This document shows positions 1 to 8,957 of a DNA stretch of 64,000 nt, piece after piece (the stretch's first letter is position 1; every line of letters starts with the position of its first letter). The notes beneath the pieces were generated by a model, which ran no database searches, had not been told where the DNA came from, and saw only the letters and a list, made by a program, of their open reading frames with translations. The translations under genes were made by a program, and so were the position numbers. The DNA comes from DATFCK01 sp963728975 (GTDB taxonomy: Bacteria > Verrucomicrobiota > Verrucomicrobiia > Chthoniobacterales > UBA10450): contig CAVSMF010000001.1 in assembly GCA_963728975.1 (NCBI GenBank), positions 1,984,001 to 2,048,000 on the forward strand, in the 5' to 3' direction.

Positions 1-291
1 CGCGGCGATCCGATGTGGATCGTTACCTTGCAGAATCAATCGTCGCGCCCGGTCGGCACCATCTATATCGGGGCCGACCGTGGCAATGTGACGCGAACCG
101 AAGGGATGTTTGCCGGAACGACCATGGCCGACGTGGAAACCGATGAAGAGCGGCAGGACGAAAAGGAGGGTGGTATTCTCAGCAACGCCAAGGCGCGAAT
201 CAAGGACGCGTTCCATCGCGCCCAGGATGAAGCGCGCGATACGTTCCAACGGGTCCGGCGATCGTTCGCTGATTTCATCGGGGGCGACTGA
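1..291 (+). CDS. C-terminal part of an unrecognised protein (5' end outside window)
   Basis: The frame is open from the first base and ends at TGA 289-291. An internal ATG at 13 could also start a 92-residue protein. The first half is mixed beta-like sequence (IVTLQNQSSRPVGTIYIGAD); the second half is highly charged and probably helical (DEERQDEKEGG, then KARIKDAFHRAQDEARDTF), like the amphipathic tail of a membrane- or envelope-associated protein. I do not recognise a family. Whether it is a complete small gene or the end of a longer one cannot be decided from the window. Confidence 0.5.
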   Translation, partial: RGDPMWIVTLQNQSSRPVGTIYIGADRGNVTRTEGMFAGTTMADVETDEERQDEKEGGILSNAKARIKDAFHRAQDEARDTFQRVRRSFADFIGGD

Positions 292-298
292 ATGGACC

Positions 299-368
299 GT
301 CATCCTGAAACCCCGCGATGGCAGTATAGGTTTTGCCGCGGGATCCCTCGCTCGGCGCCCGGGATGAC
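299..368. repeat. Dispersed palindromic element, GTCATCC...GGATGAC family
   Basis: A roughly 70-base element begins GTCATCCTGA and ends CTCGGCGCCCGGGATGAC, so its ends are inverted copies; an inner GATCCCTCGC block is shared with other copies. Related elements are at 10176-10261, 32822-32934, 33691-33771 and 56693-56779. It fills the gap between the first gene and the DUF5996 gene. Confidence 0.6.
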
Positions 369-382
369 GTCTCTTTAGTGCG

Positions 383-1333
383 ATGTCGAACACAACGGAT
401 CAATTCTGGCCCTCGCTTCCATTTGCGGAGTGGAAAGAGACCTGCGCCACTCTGCACATGTGGACGCAGATTGTCGGCAAGATCCGGCTCGGTCTGGCGC
501 CGTGGACGAACCATTCCTGGCATGTCACTCTTTACTTGACGGCGCGCGGTCTAACGACGTCGCCGATTCCTCACGGTTCTGATATTTTCGAAATACGTTT
601 TGATTTCATCGAGCATGAATTGCGTATTTTGAAAAGCGATGGCGGAATCCGCCGGATCAGATTGCAACCGCAAACGGTGTCTGCCTTTTACCAATCGGTC
701 ATGAGCGGTCTCTCCGCCCTCGATTTGCCGGTTTCGATCAACACCGTGCCCAACGAGATCGTTGATGCCATTCCGTTTGAAAACGACCAGGCACACCGCA
801 GCTATGATCCGGAACAGGCCAACCGTTTCTGGCGCGCCCTGGTCCAGGTCGATCGCGTGTTCAAACAGTTTCGCTCCCGCTTTTGCGGCAAATGCAGCCC
901 CGTCCACTTTTTTTGGGGCAGTTTCGATCTCGCCGTGACCCGTTTTTCCGGTCGCCCGGCACCGCCACACCCGGGTGGCATTCCGCATTTGCCGGATGCA
1001 ATTACCCGGGAGGCCTATTCCCAGGAAGTGAGCAGCCTCGGTTTTTGGCCCGGGAACGAGGCAATGCCGCAGGCTATTTTTTATTCCTATGCTTATCCGG
1101 AACCGAAAGGGTTTTCGGAGGCGCAGGTATCGCCGGAGAGCGCAACCTACAATCGGCAATTCAAGGAATTCATTCTGCCCTACGACGCGGTGCGCACGGC
1201 CGAGGCACCCGACCAGGTATTGCTGCAATTCGCCCAAAGCACCTACGACGCGGCCTCGATTCTGGGCCATTGGGGCCGGGCGGCCCTGGAAGAGAAGAAA
1301 CCCGACTTGCTTTCACCGGCTCATCGCCCGTAA
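383..1333 (+). CDS. DUF5996 family protein
   Basis: A 316-residue protein opening with FWPSLPFAEWKETCATLHMW, followed by KIRLGLAPWTNHSWHVTLY. This tryptophan-rich start and the later FWGSFDLAVTRFSGR and FYSYAYPEP segments are characteristic of the DUF5996 family, which has no established biochemical role. No signal peptide or membrane segment is visible, so it is probably cytosolic. The AraC-type regulator starts only 5 bases after the stop, so the two are probably co-transcribed. Family assignment is from recalled motif similarity; function is unknown. Confidence 0.8.
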   Translation: MSNTTDQFWPSLPFAEWKETCATLHMWTQIVGKIRLGLAPWTNHSWHVTLYLTARGLTTSPIPHGSDIFEIRFDFIEHELRILKSDGGIRRIRLQPQTVSAFYQSVMSGLSALDLPVSINTVPNEIVDAIPFENDQAHRSYDPEQANRFWRALVQVDRVFKQFRSRFCGKCSPVHFFWGSFDLAVTRFSGRPAPPHPGGIPHLPDAITREAYSQEVSSLGFWPGNEAMPQAIFYSYAYPEPKGFSEAQVSPESATYNRQFKEFILPYDAVRTAEAPDQVLLQFAQSTYDAASILGHWGRAALEEKKPDLLSPAHRP

Positions 1334-1338
1334 ATTTT

Positions 1339-2286
1339 ATGCCAGTGACAACTCATACGACAATCATGGAAGGCGAGGCCTGGTGTGGAGTCGCCCAGGG
1401 ATGGCGCCAGCTTTATGGAGATTTCGACAGACTCGGCCTCAGCGTGCAGTGGCATGACTTTCGAAGCGAACGAAAGCTCGATTGGGGCCGCAGTTTTCAT
1501 CCGCGCAGCCTCGAATTTTGCCTCAACCTCGACGGCCGGGGCGAGGTCGGAGGAGCCGGGAGCGAGCGAAGCGATTATTTGCCCGGAAGCTCCGGTTATT
1601 ATGCGATCGCGGACGATCCGCTAACTGCGTCGCGCCGGGCCCACGATCATCACCGATTTGTGACCCTCGAATTTTCCCGCGAGCACTTGCAGAAACAGTT
1701 TGTTCAGAATGAAGCGGACCTCGAGCCGGAGATCCGGCGTGTAATTTTCGGCGATCGCGACCAAAGCATTGTCGCCCCGGCCCGGGCCATGTCGATGCAG
1801 CAACGCGCGGTGGTTGCCAGCCTGGCCGAGCCGCCGGTGGCGAAAGCGGCCCAGGTTCTTTGGTATCAAAGCAAGGCCCTGGAGTTGATGGCCCATTTTC
1901 TTTTTGCACCGAAAGACCCGGAACTTTTTTGCATGCGCCAGAAACGCGTTTCCCGAGAGCGGGTGGAGCGAACAAAAGAGTTGCTGGCGCGCGATCTGGT
2001 CAATCCGCCGACGTTGGAAACGCTCGGGCAGGAGGTTGGTTGCAGCCCATTTCATCTGAGCCGGATTTTTTCGCGCGAGGTTGGGCTGACTATTCCTCAA
2101 TACCTGCGCAACCTGCGGATGGAGCGGGCCGCGGAACTTTTGAGGACTGGTCGCTACAATGTAACCGAAGCGGCCACCGAAGTGGGCTACTCAAGCCTGA
2201 GCCATTTCAGCAAAGCTTTTTGCGAAACGATTGGCTGCTGTCCGGTGCTGTACCCGGCGGCCAAAAACGTGATTCTGGATCGCTGA
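1339..2286 (+). CDS. AraC family transcriptional regulator
   Basis: A 315-residue regulator with an N-terminal effector-binding region (about 1-200) and a C-terminal double helix-turn-helix. The first HTH is in LETLGQEVGCSPFHLSRIF and the second in VTEAATEVGYSSLSHFSKAF, followed by the family-typical GCCPVLYP end (usually GxSPxxYR). The frame stays open far upstream, but ATG 1339 gives the expected length and lies 5 bases after the DUF5996 stop. It probably controls its own operon or a nearby stress function; the ligand is unknown. Confidence 0.85.
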   Translation: MPVTTHTTIMEGEAWCGVAQGWRQLYGDFDRLGLSVQWHDFRSERKLDWGRSFHPRSLEFCLNLDGRGEVGGAGSERSDYLPGSSGYYAIADDPLTASRRAHDHHRFVTLEFSREHLQKQFVQNEADLEPEIRRVIFGDRDQSIVAPARAMSMQQRAVVASLAEPPVAKAAQVLWYQSKALELMAHFLFAPKDPELFCMRQKRVSRERVERTKELLARDLVNPPTLETLGQEVGCSPFHLSRIFSREVGLTIPQYLRNLRMERAAELLRTGRYNVTEAATEVGYSSLSHFSKAFCETIGCCPVLYPAAKNVILDR

Positions 2287-2297
2287 AGAAGTGGCGA

Positions 2298-2515
2298 CCG
2301 CGGATTACGCGGATGAACCGGATGTTTGCTGGAGGCGAGTTCGGACCGGCTGATCCGAAGTATCCGCAGTGCTATGGGCGAAACTAAAATAAGGCGAAAA
2401 GAAGAAAACAAAAAGTGGGACGAGGCAGGATCGTACCCCTCATTTCGGGTTGTTCGCCTGTTTCGCGGGCTGTCTCTGCCTGTTTTATTATCCGTGATAT
2501 CCGCGTGATCCGCGG
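2298..2515. repeat. Long-spaced inverted repeat in the araC-purH spacer
   Basis: Left arm 2298-2323 (CCGCGGATTACGCGGATGAA and six more bases) is matched in reverse complement by right arm 2490-2515 with few mismatches; about 166 bases lie between. The arms resemble those at 15219-15312 and 53066-53144 in their repeated CAGATTA/CGGATTA words. It occupies almost the whole noncoding gap; no gene is seen inside. Confidence 0.6.
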
Positions 2516-2535
2516 TTGATTGTTTCAGGCTCACA

Positions 2536-4059
2536 ATGAAAATCGCCCGCGCTTTGATTTCTGTCTCCGACAAGACCGGGGTGGCCGCGTTCGCCCGGGC
2601 ATTGGAACGGCAGGGCGTCGATATTATTTCAACCGGCGGCACGGCCGAGTTGCTCCGCAAACAGAAGATTCCGGTCCGCGATATTTCCAGCTTCACCGCT
2701 TTCCCTGAAGTCCTGGAAGGCCGGTTGAAAACCTTGCACCCGCGGGTGCATGGCGGCCTGCTCTACAAGCGTGACAATCCGAAACATCTTGCCCAGGCGC
2801 GGGAATGCGGGTTCGAGCCGATCGATCTGGTGGTGGTCAACCTCTATCCGTTTGAAGCAACCATTGCAAAACCGAACGTCACCCTGGCCGAAGCGATCGA
2901 GAACATCGACATCGGCGGTCCCGCCATGATCCGAAGCGCGGCCAAAAATTATCAGGCAGTCACGGTGGTGGTCGATCCGGGAGATTACGAGGTGGTTCTG
3001 GAGAATATGCGCGACAACGGAGGCGAGACCACGCTGAAACTCCGCGAGCATCTTGCCATCAAGGCGTTTATCAAAACTTCCAATTACGATCGTGCCATCG
3101 GCAATTTTCTAAACAAGGAGCAGGCAACCGATTCTTCATTTTCGCTCTCCTTGCCCCTGGTTACGCGCCTGCGTTATGGCGAAAATCCGCACCAGAAAGC
3201 CGCCTTATTTGGAGACTTCGATAAACACTTCGAAAAGCTCCACGGAAAAGAGCTCTCTTTTAACAACATCCTGGACATCAGCGCGGCAACCGGCCTGATT
3301 GGCGAATTTTCGGATCCGACCGTGGCGATTCTCAAGCACAGCAATCCATGCGGTGTCGGTTCCGATGACGATTTGCGGGAAGCGTGGGAAAAGGCCTTTG
3401 CCACCGATAAACAGGCTCCTTTTGGCGGGGTAATCGTTTGCAACCGGCCGGTCGACGAGGCCCTGGCCCGCGCCATCAGTGAAATTTTCTCCGAAGTAAT
3501 CATTGCTCCCGAATTCGATCCCAAAGCCCGCGCCGTTCTCCAGAAAAAGAAAAACCTGCGTCTTATCCGCGCCCTCACTTCTCCGGCGGAGGCGATTCCG
3601 GAGACCGATGTTCGCTCCGTTGTCGGCGGGCTGCTGGTCCAGGATGCCGACCGCGATGAAACTGTTTCCGAGAATGTCGTGACCAAGCGAAAACCGACCA
3701 AAGCGGAGCTGAGCGCGATGCTGTTTGGCTGGCGCGTGGTGAAACATGTGAAATCGAACGCGATTGTTTATTCCGCGGACGATCGCACCCTGGGGATCGG
3801 TGCCGGACAAATGTCGAGGGTCGATGCCTCGCGGATCGCAATCTGGAAGGCAGCGGAAGCCGGTCTATCCCTCAAGGGCAGCGCTCTGGCCAGCGACGCA
3901 TTTTTCCCGTTTCCCGATGGTTTGATCGCCGCCGCCGAAGCCGGAGCAAGCTGCGTGATTCAGCCGGGAGGCTCGGTTCGGGATCAGGAAGTGATTGCCG
4001 CCGCCGACGAGCACAATATGGCGATGATCTTCACCGGCATCCGTCATTTTCGGCATTAA
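2536..4059 (+). CDS. purH: Bifunctional AICAR formyltransferase / IMP cyclohydrolase
   Basis: 507 residues, the normal length for PurH, which performs the last two steps of IMP synthesis: formylation of AICAR with 10-formyl-tetrahydrofolate, then ring closure. The N-terminal MGS-like cyclohydrolase domain starts ALISVSDKTG and carries STGGTAELL and KTLHPRVHGG. The formyltransferase domain has RYGENPHQKAA, the catalytic-region LKHSNPCGVG with His268, and SDAFFPFPDG near the C-terminus. ATG 2536 is the only sensible start; no Shine-Dalgarno is evident. The gene is convergent with the next one, with 10 bases between stops. Confidence 0.97.
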   Translation: MKIARALISVSDKTGVAAFARALERQGVDIISTGGTAELLRKQKIPVRDISSFTAFPEVLEGRLKTLHPRVHGGLLYKRDNPKHLAQARECGFEPIDLVVVNLYPFEATIAKPNVTLAEAIENIDIGGPAMIRSAAKNYQAVTVVVDPGDYEVVLENMRDNGGETTLKLREHLAIKAFIKTSNYDRAIGNFLNKEQATDSSFSLSLPLVTRLRYGENPHQKAALFGDFDKHFEKLHGKELSFNNILDISAATGLIGEFSDPTVAILKHSNPCGVGSDDDLREAWEKAFATDKQAPFGGVIVCNRPVDEALARAISEIFSEVIIAPEFDPKARAVLQKKKNLRLIRALTSPAEAIPETDVRSVVGGLLVQDADRDETVSENVVTKRKPTKAELSAMLFGWRVVKHVKSNAIVYSADDRTLGIGAGQMSRVDASRIAIWKAAEAGLSLKGSALASDAFFPFPDGLIAAAEAGASCVIQPGGSVRDQEVIAAADEHNMAMIFTGIRHFRH

Positions 4060-4069
4060 CGCCCCAAAA

Positions 4070-5188
4070 CTACGGCTGAAACGTTATCGGCACATTGAGC
4101 ACCCATTGATCGCCCGGCGCCGCTCTCCAGCGGCTCAAGGCTTCGATCGCCGCTCTATCCAGCTCCTCGTTCTGCGTCGATCGGATGATTGTCACGCTTC
4201 GCGCCGCGCCATTGCGCGAGAACACGATCCGAAAACGGCCGTCCCGACGGGGCATGCCGGGTTGAAGAATCCCGCTGGGATAACGGGGCGCGGGACTGTA
4301 GACCAATCTCGATCGTGTTCCGTTCGTTCCATCCGCCAACGGCACCTTCCTGGAAGGCGCCTCCGCTGGCGGAGCGGGAGATTGCTCCGCCTTCTCCGCG
4401 ACCAGCCACCGCGCCTGCACATCCGAAGACGCCTCGGCCACAACCGGTTCGATCGCGCCGAAGGTGCGCACCACCGCGCCGGCCGGACCCGTGACCGCGC
4501 CGATTACCTGCCCTTTTTCGTTCAGCACCGGCGAACCAAGCGACTCGTTAGGCACAGGAAACGAAAGTTCCAGCGATATCGCGTGCCCCTGCTCCATGCG
4601 TTTCGACACCACATCTTGAAAAAATGGCGGTTTGCCCTCGGCCGGGCTGTCGATGATCGCTACCTTCTCCCCTTCTTTGACGCCCCCAGTCTCCTCTGGC
4701 TTGACAAATGGCACCCGGCCATCGGGTTCCGCCTGCAAAATGGCAAGATCAAACGTCTCGGTTTCCGCCAGGATCCCGCTGATGTTGGCAATTTTGCCGC
4801 CGCTCATTTTTGCCACGGCATAGGCCGCCCCTTCCATCAGGGAGCGGCAGGTAACGATTTTGCCGTCTCCTGAAATAAAAAAGCCGGTGCCATTCCGGAG
4901 AAGTTTCCCGGAGGGCTCAAAAACCGAGATCCGGGCAACGGCTGGCTGCACTTGTTTGGCCGCTTTCTTGAAATCGATCGGTTGTTCTTCGCTGGGCTGC
5001 GCCTCTGCCACCGGGGCGGACCGTGATGCGACTGGGGACGCCGGGGCAGGGGCGGGCACCAGTTTCGACTCGGAGGCAACGGGTCGTTGGCCCCTTTCGC
5101 TTGCAACCCGGGAACGCGAATTATAGCGCGCGATTGCGATCACCAGCAGGAGCGCTGCAAAAAAGAAAATGACGGTGGATCTCCTCAT
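4070..5188 (-). CDS. Degenerate trypsin-like (HtrA-type) protein with TonB C-terminal domain
   Basis: 372 residues from ATG 5188. An N-terminal membrane anchor (STVIFFFAALLLVIAIARY) is followed by an Ala/Pro linker, a trypsin-fold region and a C-terminal TonB-like domain (YPSGILQPGMPRRDGRFRIVF ending VPITFQP). The fold landmarks of HtrA are present, but the catalytic residues are not: the usual NHVV histidine site reads VTCRSLMEG, and the GNSGGPL serine site reads ESLGSPVLN; the FDLAILQ aspartate remains. It is therefore probably a non-proteolytic periplasmic scaffold. The start overlaps the stop of the upstream 68-residue gene by ATGA, indicating coupling. Confidence 0.75.
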   Translation of the reverse strand: MRRSTVIFFFAALLLVIAIARYNSRSRVASERGQRPVASESKLVPAPAPASPVASRSAPVAEAQPSEEQPIDFKKAAKQVQPAVARISVFEPSGKLLRNGTGFFISGDGKIVTCRSLMEGAAYAVAKMSGGKIANISGILAETETFDLAILQAEPDGRVPFVKPEETGGVKEGEKVAIIDSPAEGKPPFFQDVVSKRMEQGHAISLELSFPVPNESLGSPVLNEKGQVIGAVTGPAGAVVRTFGAIEPVVAEASSDVQARWLVAEKAEQSPAPPAEAPSRKVPLADGTNGTRSRLVYSPAPRYPSGILQPGMPRRDGRFRIVFSRNGAARSVTIIRSTQNEELDRAAIEALSRWRAAPGDQWVLNVPITFQP

Positions 5189-5391
5189 CGTTGTTTGGGG
5201 TTGGCGGCGAGCCGCCACGTCCAGACGGCGAGGGCCGCGCTAACAATGACAGCGATAACGCTGGGCCACATCGGGATCGAATAAGTTCCCACTCGGAGCG
5301 CAACCCCGGCGCCCAAACGCCACAGATGCACCGCGCCAATCAAGCCGAACAGGGCCCCCCCGATACGGAGCGCGCGTTGCTGCGAGTTCAC
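5185..5391 (-). CDS. Small two-helix membrane protein
   Basis: 68 residues with two hydrophobic helices (ALRIGGALFGLIGAVHLWRL and SVIAVIVSAALAVWTWRLA) joined by VGTYSIPMWP. It is clearly paralogous to the protein at 21679-21879: both share the ALR-x-A-x-ALF start, an xHxxRL motif, IPMWxSV and a WxWRL end. Its stop overlaps the start of the degenerate protease gene by four bases. Function unknown; probably an inner-membrane protein. Confidence 0.75.
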   Translation of the reverse strand: MNSQQRALRIGGALFGLIGAVHLWRLGAGVALRVGTYSIPMWPSVIAVIVSAALAVWTWRLAANPKQR

Positions 5392-5479
5392 CCTGATATT
5401 ATCCCGCTAACGATCGTGGATTTCATCAAAAAATACACGGAATTACGTCCCTCCCGGCGGTTTCGCGGCCCGGTGCCCG

Positions 5480-6040
5480 CTATCCGGGAACCACTCCCCG
5501 GCCACGCCGGAAGGACGCCGCCTGGACCACCACGCCTATTACAACCAGCACGATAAAAAGGACCGCGTTGCCGCCCGGAGGCAAGGCAGTAATGCCTTCT
5601 ATCAGATAAGCGCCCAATACCGCCGAAAGAAAAATCAGGGCCCAGTCGAACAACACCAGCAACAGAATCGCCCCGACGATGCCGCCGATCAAAAATAGCA
5701 GCCAATAATATTGGCCGTAGCTAAAGGCGATGGTGGCGGCGATCGCGACAGCCAATCTGCCCCCGGCAATGAAACCGGCCACGCCGATGGCGATTTTTTG
5801 GAAAAACAACGCCAGCAAAGCGCCGATAAACCCGAGGACGAGCGCGAAAGTGAGGGCCAACCAGGGGGAGGGATGCTGCAGGAGCTGCGGCGCGATCTCG
5901 ACACCGGCGGCGAATCCAATTGCAGCCACGCATAACCAGAACAGTTTGCGGCCAAAGAACAGGATCACCAGTCCGACCAGTGCTCCCAGAAGCGGGGCCG
6001 AGAATTGCATGGAAGGAAAAGAATTTGAGATGGAAGCCAT
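5480..6040 (-). CDS. DUF4203/TMEM198-like multi-pass membrane protein
   Basis: 186 residues, almost entirely hydrophobic, with about seven transmembrane helices (for example LLGALVGLVILFFGRKLFWL and AIGFAAGVEIAP) and glycine-rich packing segments. The pattern matches the DUF4203 group, which includes eukaryotic TMEM198; no bacterial function is established. It precedes the 68-residue protein on the same strand with an 88-base gap, so the three minus-strand genes may form one unit. ATG 6040 is chosen; a second ATG ten codons in is also possible. Confidence 0.7.
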   Translation of the reverse strand: MASISNSFPSMQFSAPLLGALVGLVILFFGRKLFWLCVAAIGFAAGVEIAPQLLQHPSPWLALTFALVLGFIGALLALFFQKIAIGVAGFIAGGRLAVAIAATIAFSYGQYYWLLFLIGGIVGAILLLVLFDWALIFLSAVLGAYLIEGITALPPGGNAVLFIVLVVIGVVVQAASFRRGRGVVPG

Positions 6041-6091
6041 GACCGAAAAACCGGTTTGACAGGTTAATCGCAGATTGCCCCTTTGGCACCT

Positions 6092-6832
6092 TCATTTGTT
6101 GTACCAGGAAGAGAGATCGCTGCCTAACAGTTGTTCGAGCTGTTTAATGTCGAAGTAAAAGGTCTCAACCAGGTGCGAGGCCAGTCCGGGATCGATCGGT
6201 TGATCGTAATCGTGCTCGAAGACAGCGGTCTGGGCCGGGACGACGGAGGCGTCCACCTGAAGAAATTCAAATGCGCGACCGAGGGTTTTTCGGTGGTCGG
6301 CCCGGAGCTCTTCGTTTAACAGAACCAGGCAGCGTTCACGGCCGAAGATGTTGAACAGCCGCCGGATCTGCGCGGCATAGAATCCACGGTCGAGATAGGA
6401 GAATATGCGATGCTGGAGCGGGAGCGCTTCCCGGCACCGGGGAACCTCCCGGGCAATCGCTTCGTCAAAGGGAAGATGTTCGTTGCCCCGCCGGGTCTCC
6501 ATGTTCCAGGCGGAATAAGCGCGCTCCACCGGGTTGCGCAGGATCAGCAGCCATTTCATCTCCGGGTTGTAACTCCAAATCCGGGAAGGGGCCGCGTTCC
6601 AATACATGTAGATCGGACTCGCTTCCCCAAATACCGCATGCTGCTTCGCCGGCCGAAATTGGGCGTGATACTTCTCGTAATCCGGCGCCTCCCGAAAGTT
6701 TTCTTCCCGGTCGAAAAAATGCAGCTCCTTTCTGGTTTCGGGCATGCAAATCTGCGGATGCTGGCGCAAAAACGCATCGAGAGCGGAGGTTCCGCCTTTT
6801 TGAGTGCCGCCGATAACGAAGTTAACCCGCAT
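6092..6832 (-). CDS. Sulfotransferase domain protein
   Basis: 246 residues from ATG 6832, starting MRVNFVIGGTQKGGTSALDA. GGTQKGGTS is the 5'-phosphosulfate-binding loop for the donor PAPS, and LRNPVERAYSAW is the 3'-phosphate-binding motif, so both halves of the cofactor site are intact. It should transfer sulfate to a carbohydrate or lipid acceptor that cannot be named. The frame is open to 6937, but the extra 35 codons are a translated repeat (GGHRPPLQ comes from the 6885-6908 hairpin), so the inner ATG is preferred. Confidence 0.85.
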   Translation of the reverse strand: MRVNFVIGGTQKGGTSALDAFLRQHPQICMPETRKELHFFDREENFREAPDYEKYHAQFRPAKQHAVFGEASPIYMYWNAAPSRIWSYNPEMKWLLILRNPVERAYSAWNMETRRGNEHLPFDEAIAREVPRCREALPLQHRIFSYLDRGFYAAQIRRLFNIFGRERCLVLLNEELRADHRKTLGRAFEFLQVDASVVPAQTAVFEHDYDQPIDPGLASHLVETFYFDIKQLEQLLGSDLSSWYNK

Positions 6833-6836
6833 GTCT

Positions 6837-6970
6837 TGGCACAGATTGGCACAGATCCGCCCGGATAAGAAGCAAGCGCTTTTTTGTAGCGGCGGTCTGT
6901 GACCGCCGAAGCCGCTCCGAAATGCTGAGTCTGACAAATCCCGTGTTTCATCTGTGTTTATCTGTGGCTA
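6837..6970. repeat. Long-spaced inverted repeat between divergent genes
   Basis: Left arm about 6837-6856 (TGGCACAGATTGGCACAGAT) and right arm about 6951-6970 (ATCTGTGTTTATCTGTGGCT) are imperfect inverted copies of the CACAGAT family. They flank the TGTAG hairpin at 6885-6908. Together they fill the gap between the divergent sulfotransferase and dehydratase genes, so promoters of both must lie in or beside repeat DNA. Confidence 0.55.
6885..6908 (+). repeat. REP-like hairpin with TGTAG foot
   Basis: TGTAG (6885-6889) directly precedes a perfect 8-bp stem CGGCGGTC / GACCGCCG with loop TGT. It is close in sequence to the copy at 54242-54265. Confidence 0.7.
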
Positions 6971-6975
6971 ATTCA

Positions 6976-7956
6976 ATGGCAGCCATGGTTAGCACACTCG
7001 ATCCGGTTCGACCGATTCAATTGGCGGAAATCAAGGAAGCGCGCGACCGGATCGCGCAGACAATCGTTCGCACCCCCCTGATCCGTCTGGAACTCGGACC
7101 GGAATTTCCCGATATCCGGCTCAAGCTGGAGAATCTCCAGCCGATCAACGCTTACAAATTACGCGGGGCGGCGAATGCGGTCGCGCTCTTGTCCGAGGCC
7201 GACCGCGCCCGGGGTGTTTGGACAATCAGCGCGGGGAATGCTGGCCAAGGTGTGGCTTACGCGGCCCGCAAAGCCGGCGTCCCTTGCACGGTGGTGACGA
7301 TCGAAACCGCGCCCGAATCCAAAATCGAACGGATGCGCGCGCTTGGGGCGCGGCTTCTTCCCGTGCCCTACGAGGTTGCCTGGAACGCGCTCGAGGAGCG
7401 CTCGTTCCCCGGTGTTGAAGGAACATTCGTGCACCCGTTCGACGACCATAATTTCATCGCCGGCCACGGAACCATGGGTCTCGAGATCCTGGAGGACGCG
7501 CCCGACGTCGCGGCAGTGATCGCCAGTATCGGCGGCGGCGGGCTCATCGTCGGGGTGGGCAGCGCGATCAAATCGCTGCGCTCCGAAGTGAAGGTGTTCG
7601 GGGTTGAACCGGAAACGGCTGCGCCGGCTGCGCTTTCCTTTGCCCAAGGATCGCCCCAGGTATTCCGTGATTGGAAACCTTCGTTCGTGGATGGGGCCGG
7701 CGGGCAGAGTGTTTTCCCCCGCATGTGGGAGCGGATGAAGCCGGTGGTTGATGGCTATTTGGTTGTTAGTCTGAATGAAACTCGCCAGGCGATGCGCTTG
7801 ATGGCGGAAAAAGCGCGGGTGATCGCCGAAGGCGCGGGCGCATTGCCGCTTGCCGCAGCTTTGAGTGGGAAAGCGGGTAAAGGACCGATCGTAGCCATCG
7901 TTTCCGGCGGGAACATCGATCTGGGGAAATTCTCCGAGTTGATCGGCCCAAAATGA
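6976..7956 (+). CDS. Pyridoxal-phosphate threonine/serine dehydratase
   Basis: 326 residues from ATG 6976; another ATG is three codons later. A fold-type II PLP enzyme: the Schiff-base lysine is in NAYKLRGAANAV, the substrate loop in SAGNAGQGVAYAA and the phosphate-binding glycines in IGGGGLIVGVG. It should deaminate threonine or serine to the 2-oxoacid and ammonia. There is no C-terminal ACT/regulatory domain, so it resembles the catabolic or EutB-like form rather than IlvA. Substrate preference cannot be read from sequence. Upstream codons back to 6922 are repeat-derived. Confidence 0.88.
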   Translation: MAAMVSTLDPVRPIQLAEIKEARDRIAQTIVRTPLIRLELGPEFPDIRLKLENLQPINAYKLRGAANAVALLSEADRARGVWTISAGNAGQGVAYAARKAGVPCTVVTIETAPESKIERMRALGARLLPVPYEVAWNALEERSFPGVEGTFVHPFDDHNFIAGHGTMGLEILEDAPDVAAVIASIGGGGLIVGVGSAIKSLRSEVKVFGVEPETAAPAALSFAQGSPQVFRDWKPSFVDGAGGQSVFPRMWERMKPVVDGYLVVSLNETRQAMRLMAEKARVIAEGAGALPLAAALSGKAGKGPIVAIVSGGNIDLGKFSELIGPK

Positions 7957-7987
7957 CCGTAGCTTCGAACAAGCGGTTTGTTAGATG

Positions 7988-8782
7988 TCACTTCGCCATC
8001 ATTCGCTCGGCCGAAAAATCCGTCGGATCCTGCTTAAAATAACCTTGGAGCTCGGCGTATAACCTCGGATGACGGGCCCGAAGGGCGCACGGTCTCTCGA
8101 AAAACGCTTCGGTAGCTACTGCGAAAAATTCCGCTGGATTGGTCGCTCCATACGTATCCAGGAGAGTGGGAATTCCGGTCTCATCGGCAGCCCGAAGCGA
8201 GGCGAACTCGGTTCGCATCACTTCGCGCCAGGAGAGCTGCTGCGCGCGCGTGGCCAGGGCAGGCGCGCCGTCGGTGGCGCCGTTCTCAAAATCGAGCTGA
8301 TGGGCAAATTCGTGCAGGACCACATTTTTGCCATCGGCCGGGTCGGAAGCGCCATACTTGGCCGCGTCCCAGGCTAGAACCATCGCTCCCAATTGCCGGC
8401 CGGTTTCGCCCAGACGCGCCACTGTTCCCTCTTCCCAGATCGGTCCTTCCACCGGTCCGTTGTGCTGGGCCAGATAGGTTGAGGGGTAAACCAGAATCGT
8501 CAGCAGCTGCGGAAAATAATCTGTTTTGCGATGCAGGAGCAGGAGACAAGCCTGGGCGGCGATGACAACAGGGATGTCGTCCGTCAATTCCAGGCCGGCG
8601 CAGCCTTCGAATCGTTTTTCAACCAGAAATACCTGCATATGCCCGAGAAGCTCCTCCTGGTCCGGCAGGGAGAGCCGCTGAAAAAATGGAAGATCGCTCT
8701 CGGCGATTTGCCGCCACGCTTCCGGCCAGGGCTGATCGCGCAGGCGCTGCCGCCGGCGGTTGTTTAGGAATCCGAACATCAT
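7988..8782 (-). CDS. mtfA: MtfA-type zinc-dependent peptidase
   Basis: 264 residues from ATG 8782 (MMFGFLNNRRR). The zinc-binding HEFAHQLD motif, the preceding GKNVVLHEF, and AEFFAVATEAFFERP match the MtfA (Mlc titration factor A) family of soluble M90 peptidases. In E. coli MtfA binds the repressor Mlc and so influences glucose uptake; no Mlc homologue is seen here, so that role need not apply. The 33 codons upstream of 8782 have no family similarity and are left out. Confidence 0.87.
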   Translation of the reverse strand: MMFGFLNNRRRQRLRDQPWPEAWRQIAESDLPFFQRLSLPDQEELLGHMQVFLVEKRFEGCAGLELTDDIPVVIAAQACLLLLHRKTDYFPQLLTILVYPSTYLAQHNGPVEGPIWEEGTVARLGETGRQLGAMVLAWDAAKYGASDPADGKNVVLHEFAHQLDFENGATDGAPALATRAQQLSWREVMRTEFASLRAADETGIPTLLDTYGATNPAEFFAVATEAFFERPCALRARHPRLYAELQGYFKQDPTDFSAERMMAK

Positions 8783-8957
8783 CCCGGAGTATAACGTCAC
8801 CGGCTTCGATTTTTGTTCAAATGAATCCTCGGTGGATCGGCCGCCAGTCGGTTGGGTTGCCGGCCAGGGATTCCGATCCACGGCCGCATTCAGTTCGGTC
8901 TGGCCTTCCCTTGAACCGGCTGTCTAGAATCGGGTCAAGGAGATTGCCGCAAAAATT

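Noticed and set aside
6833..6937. Longer start for the sulfotransferase
   Set aside because: The added residues are translated repeats and the phosphosulfate loop normally lies near the N-terminus.
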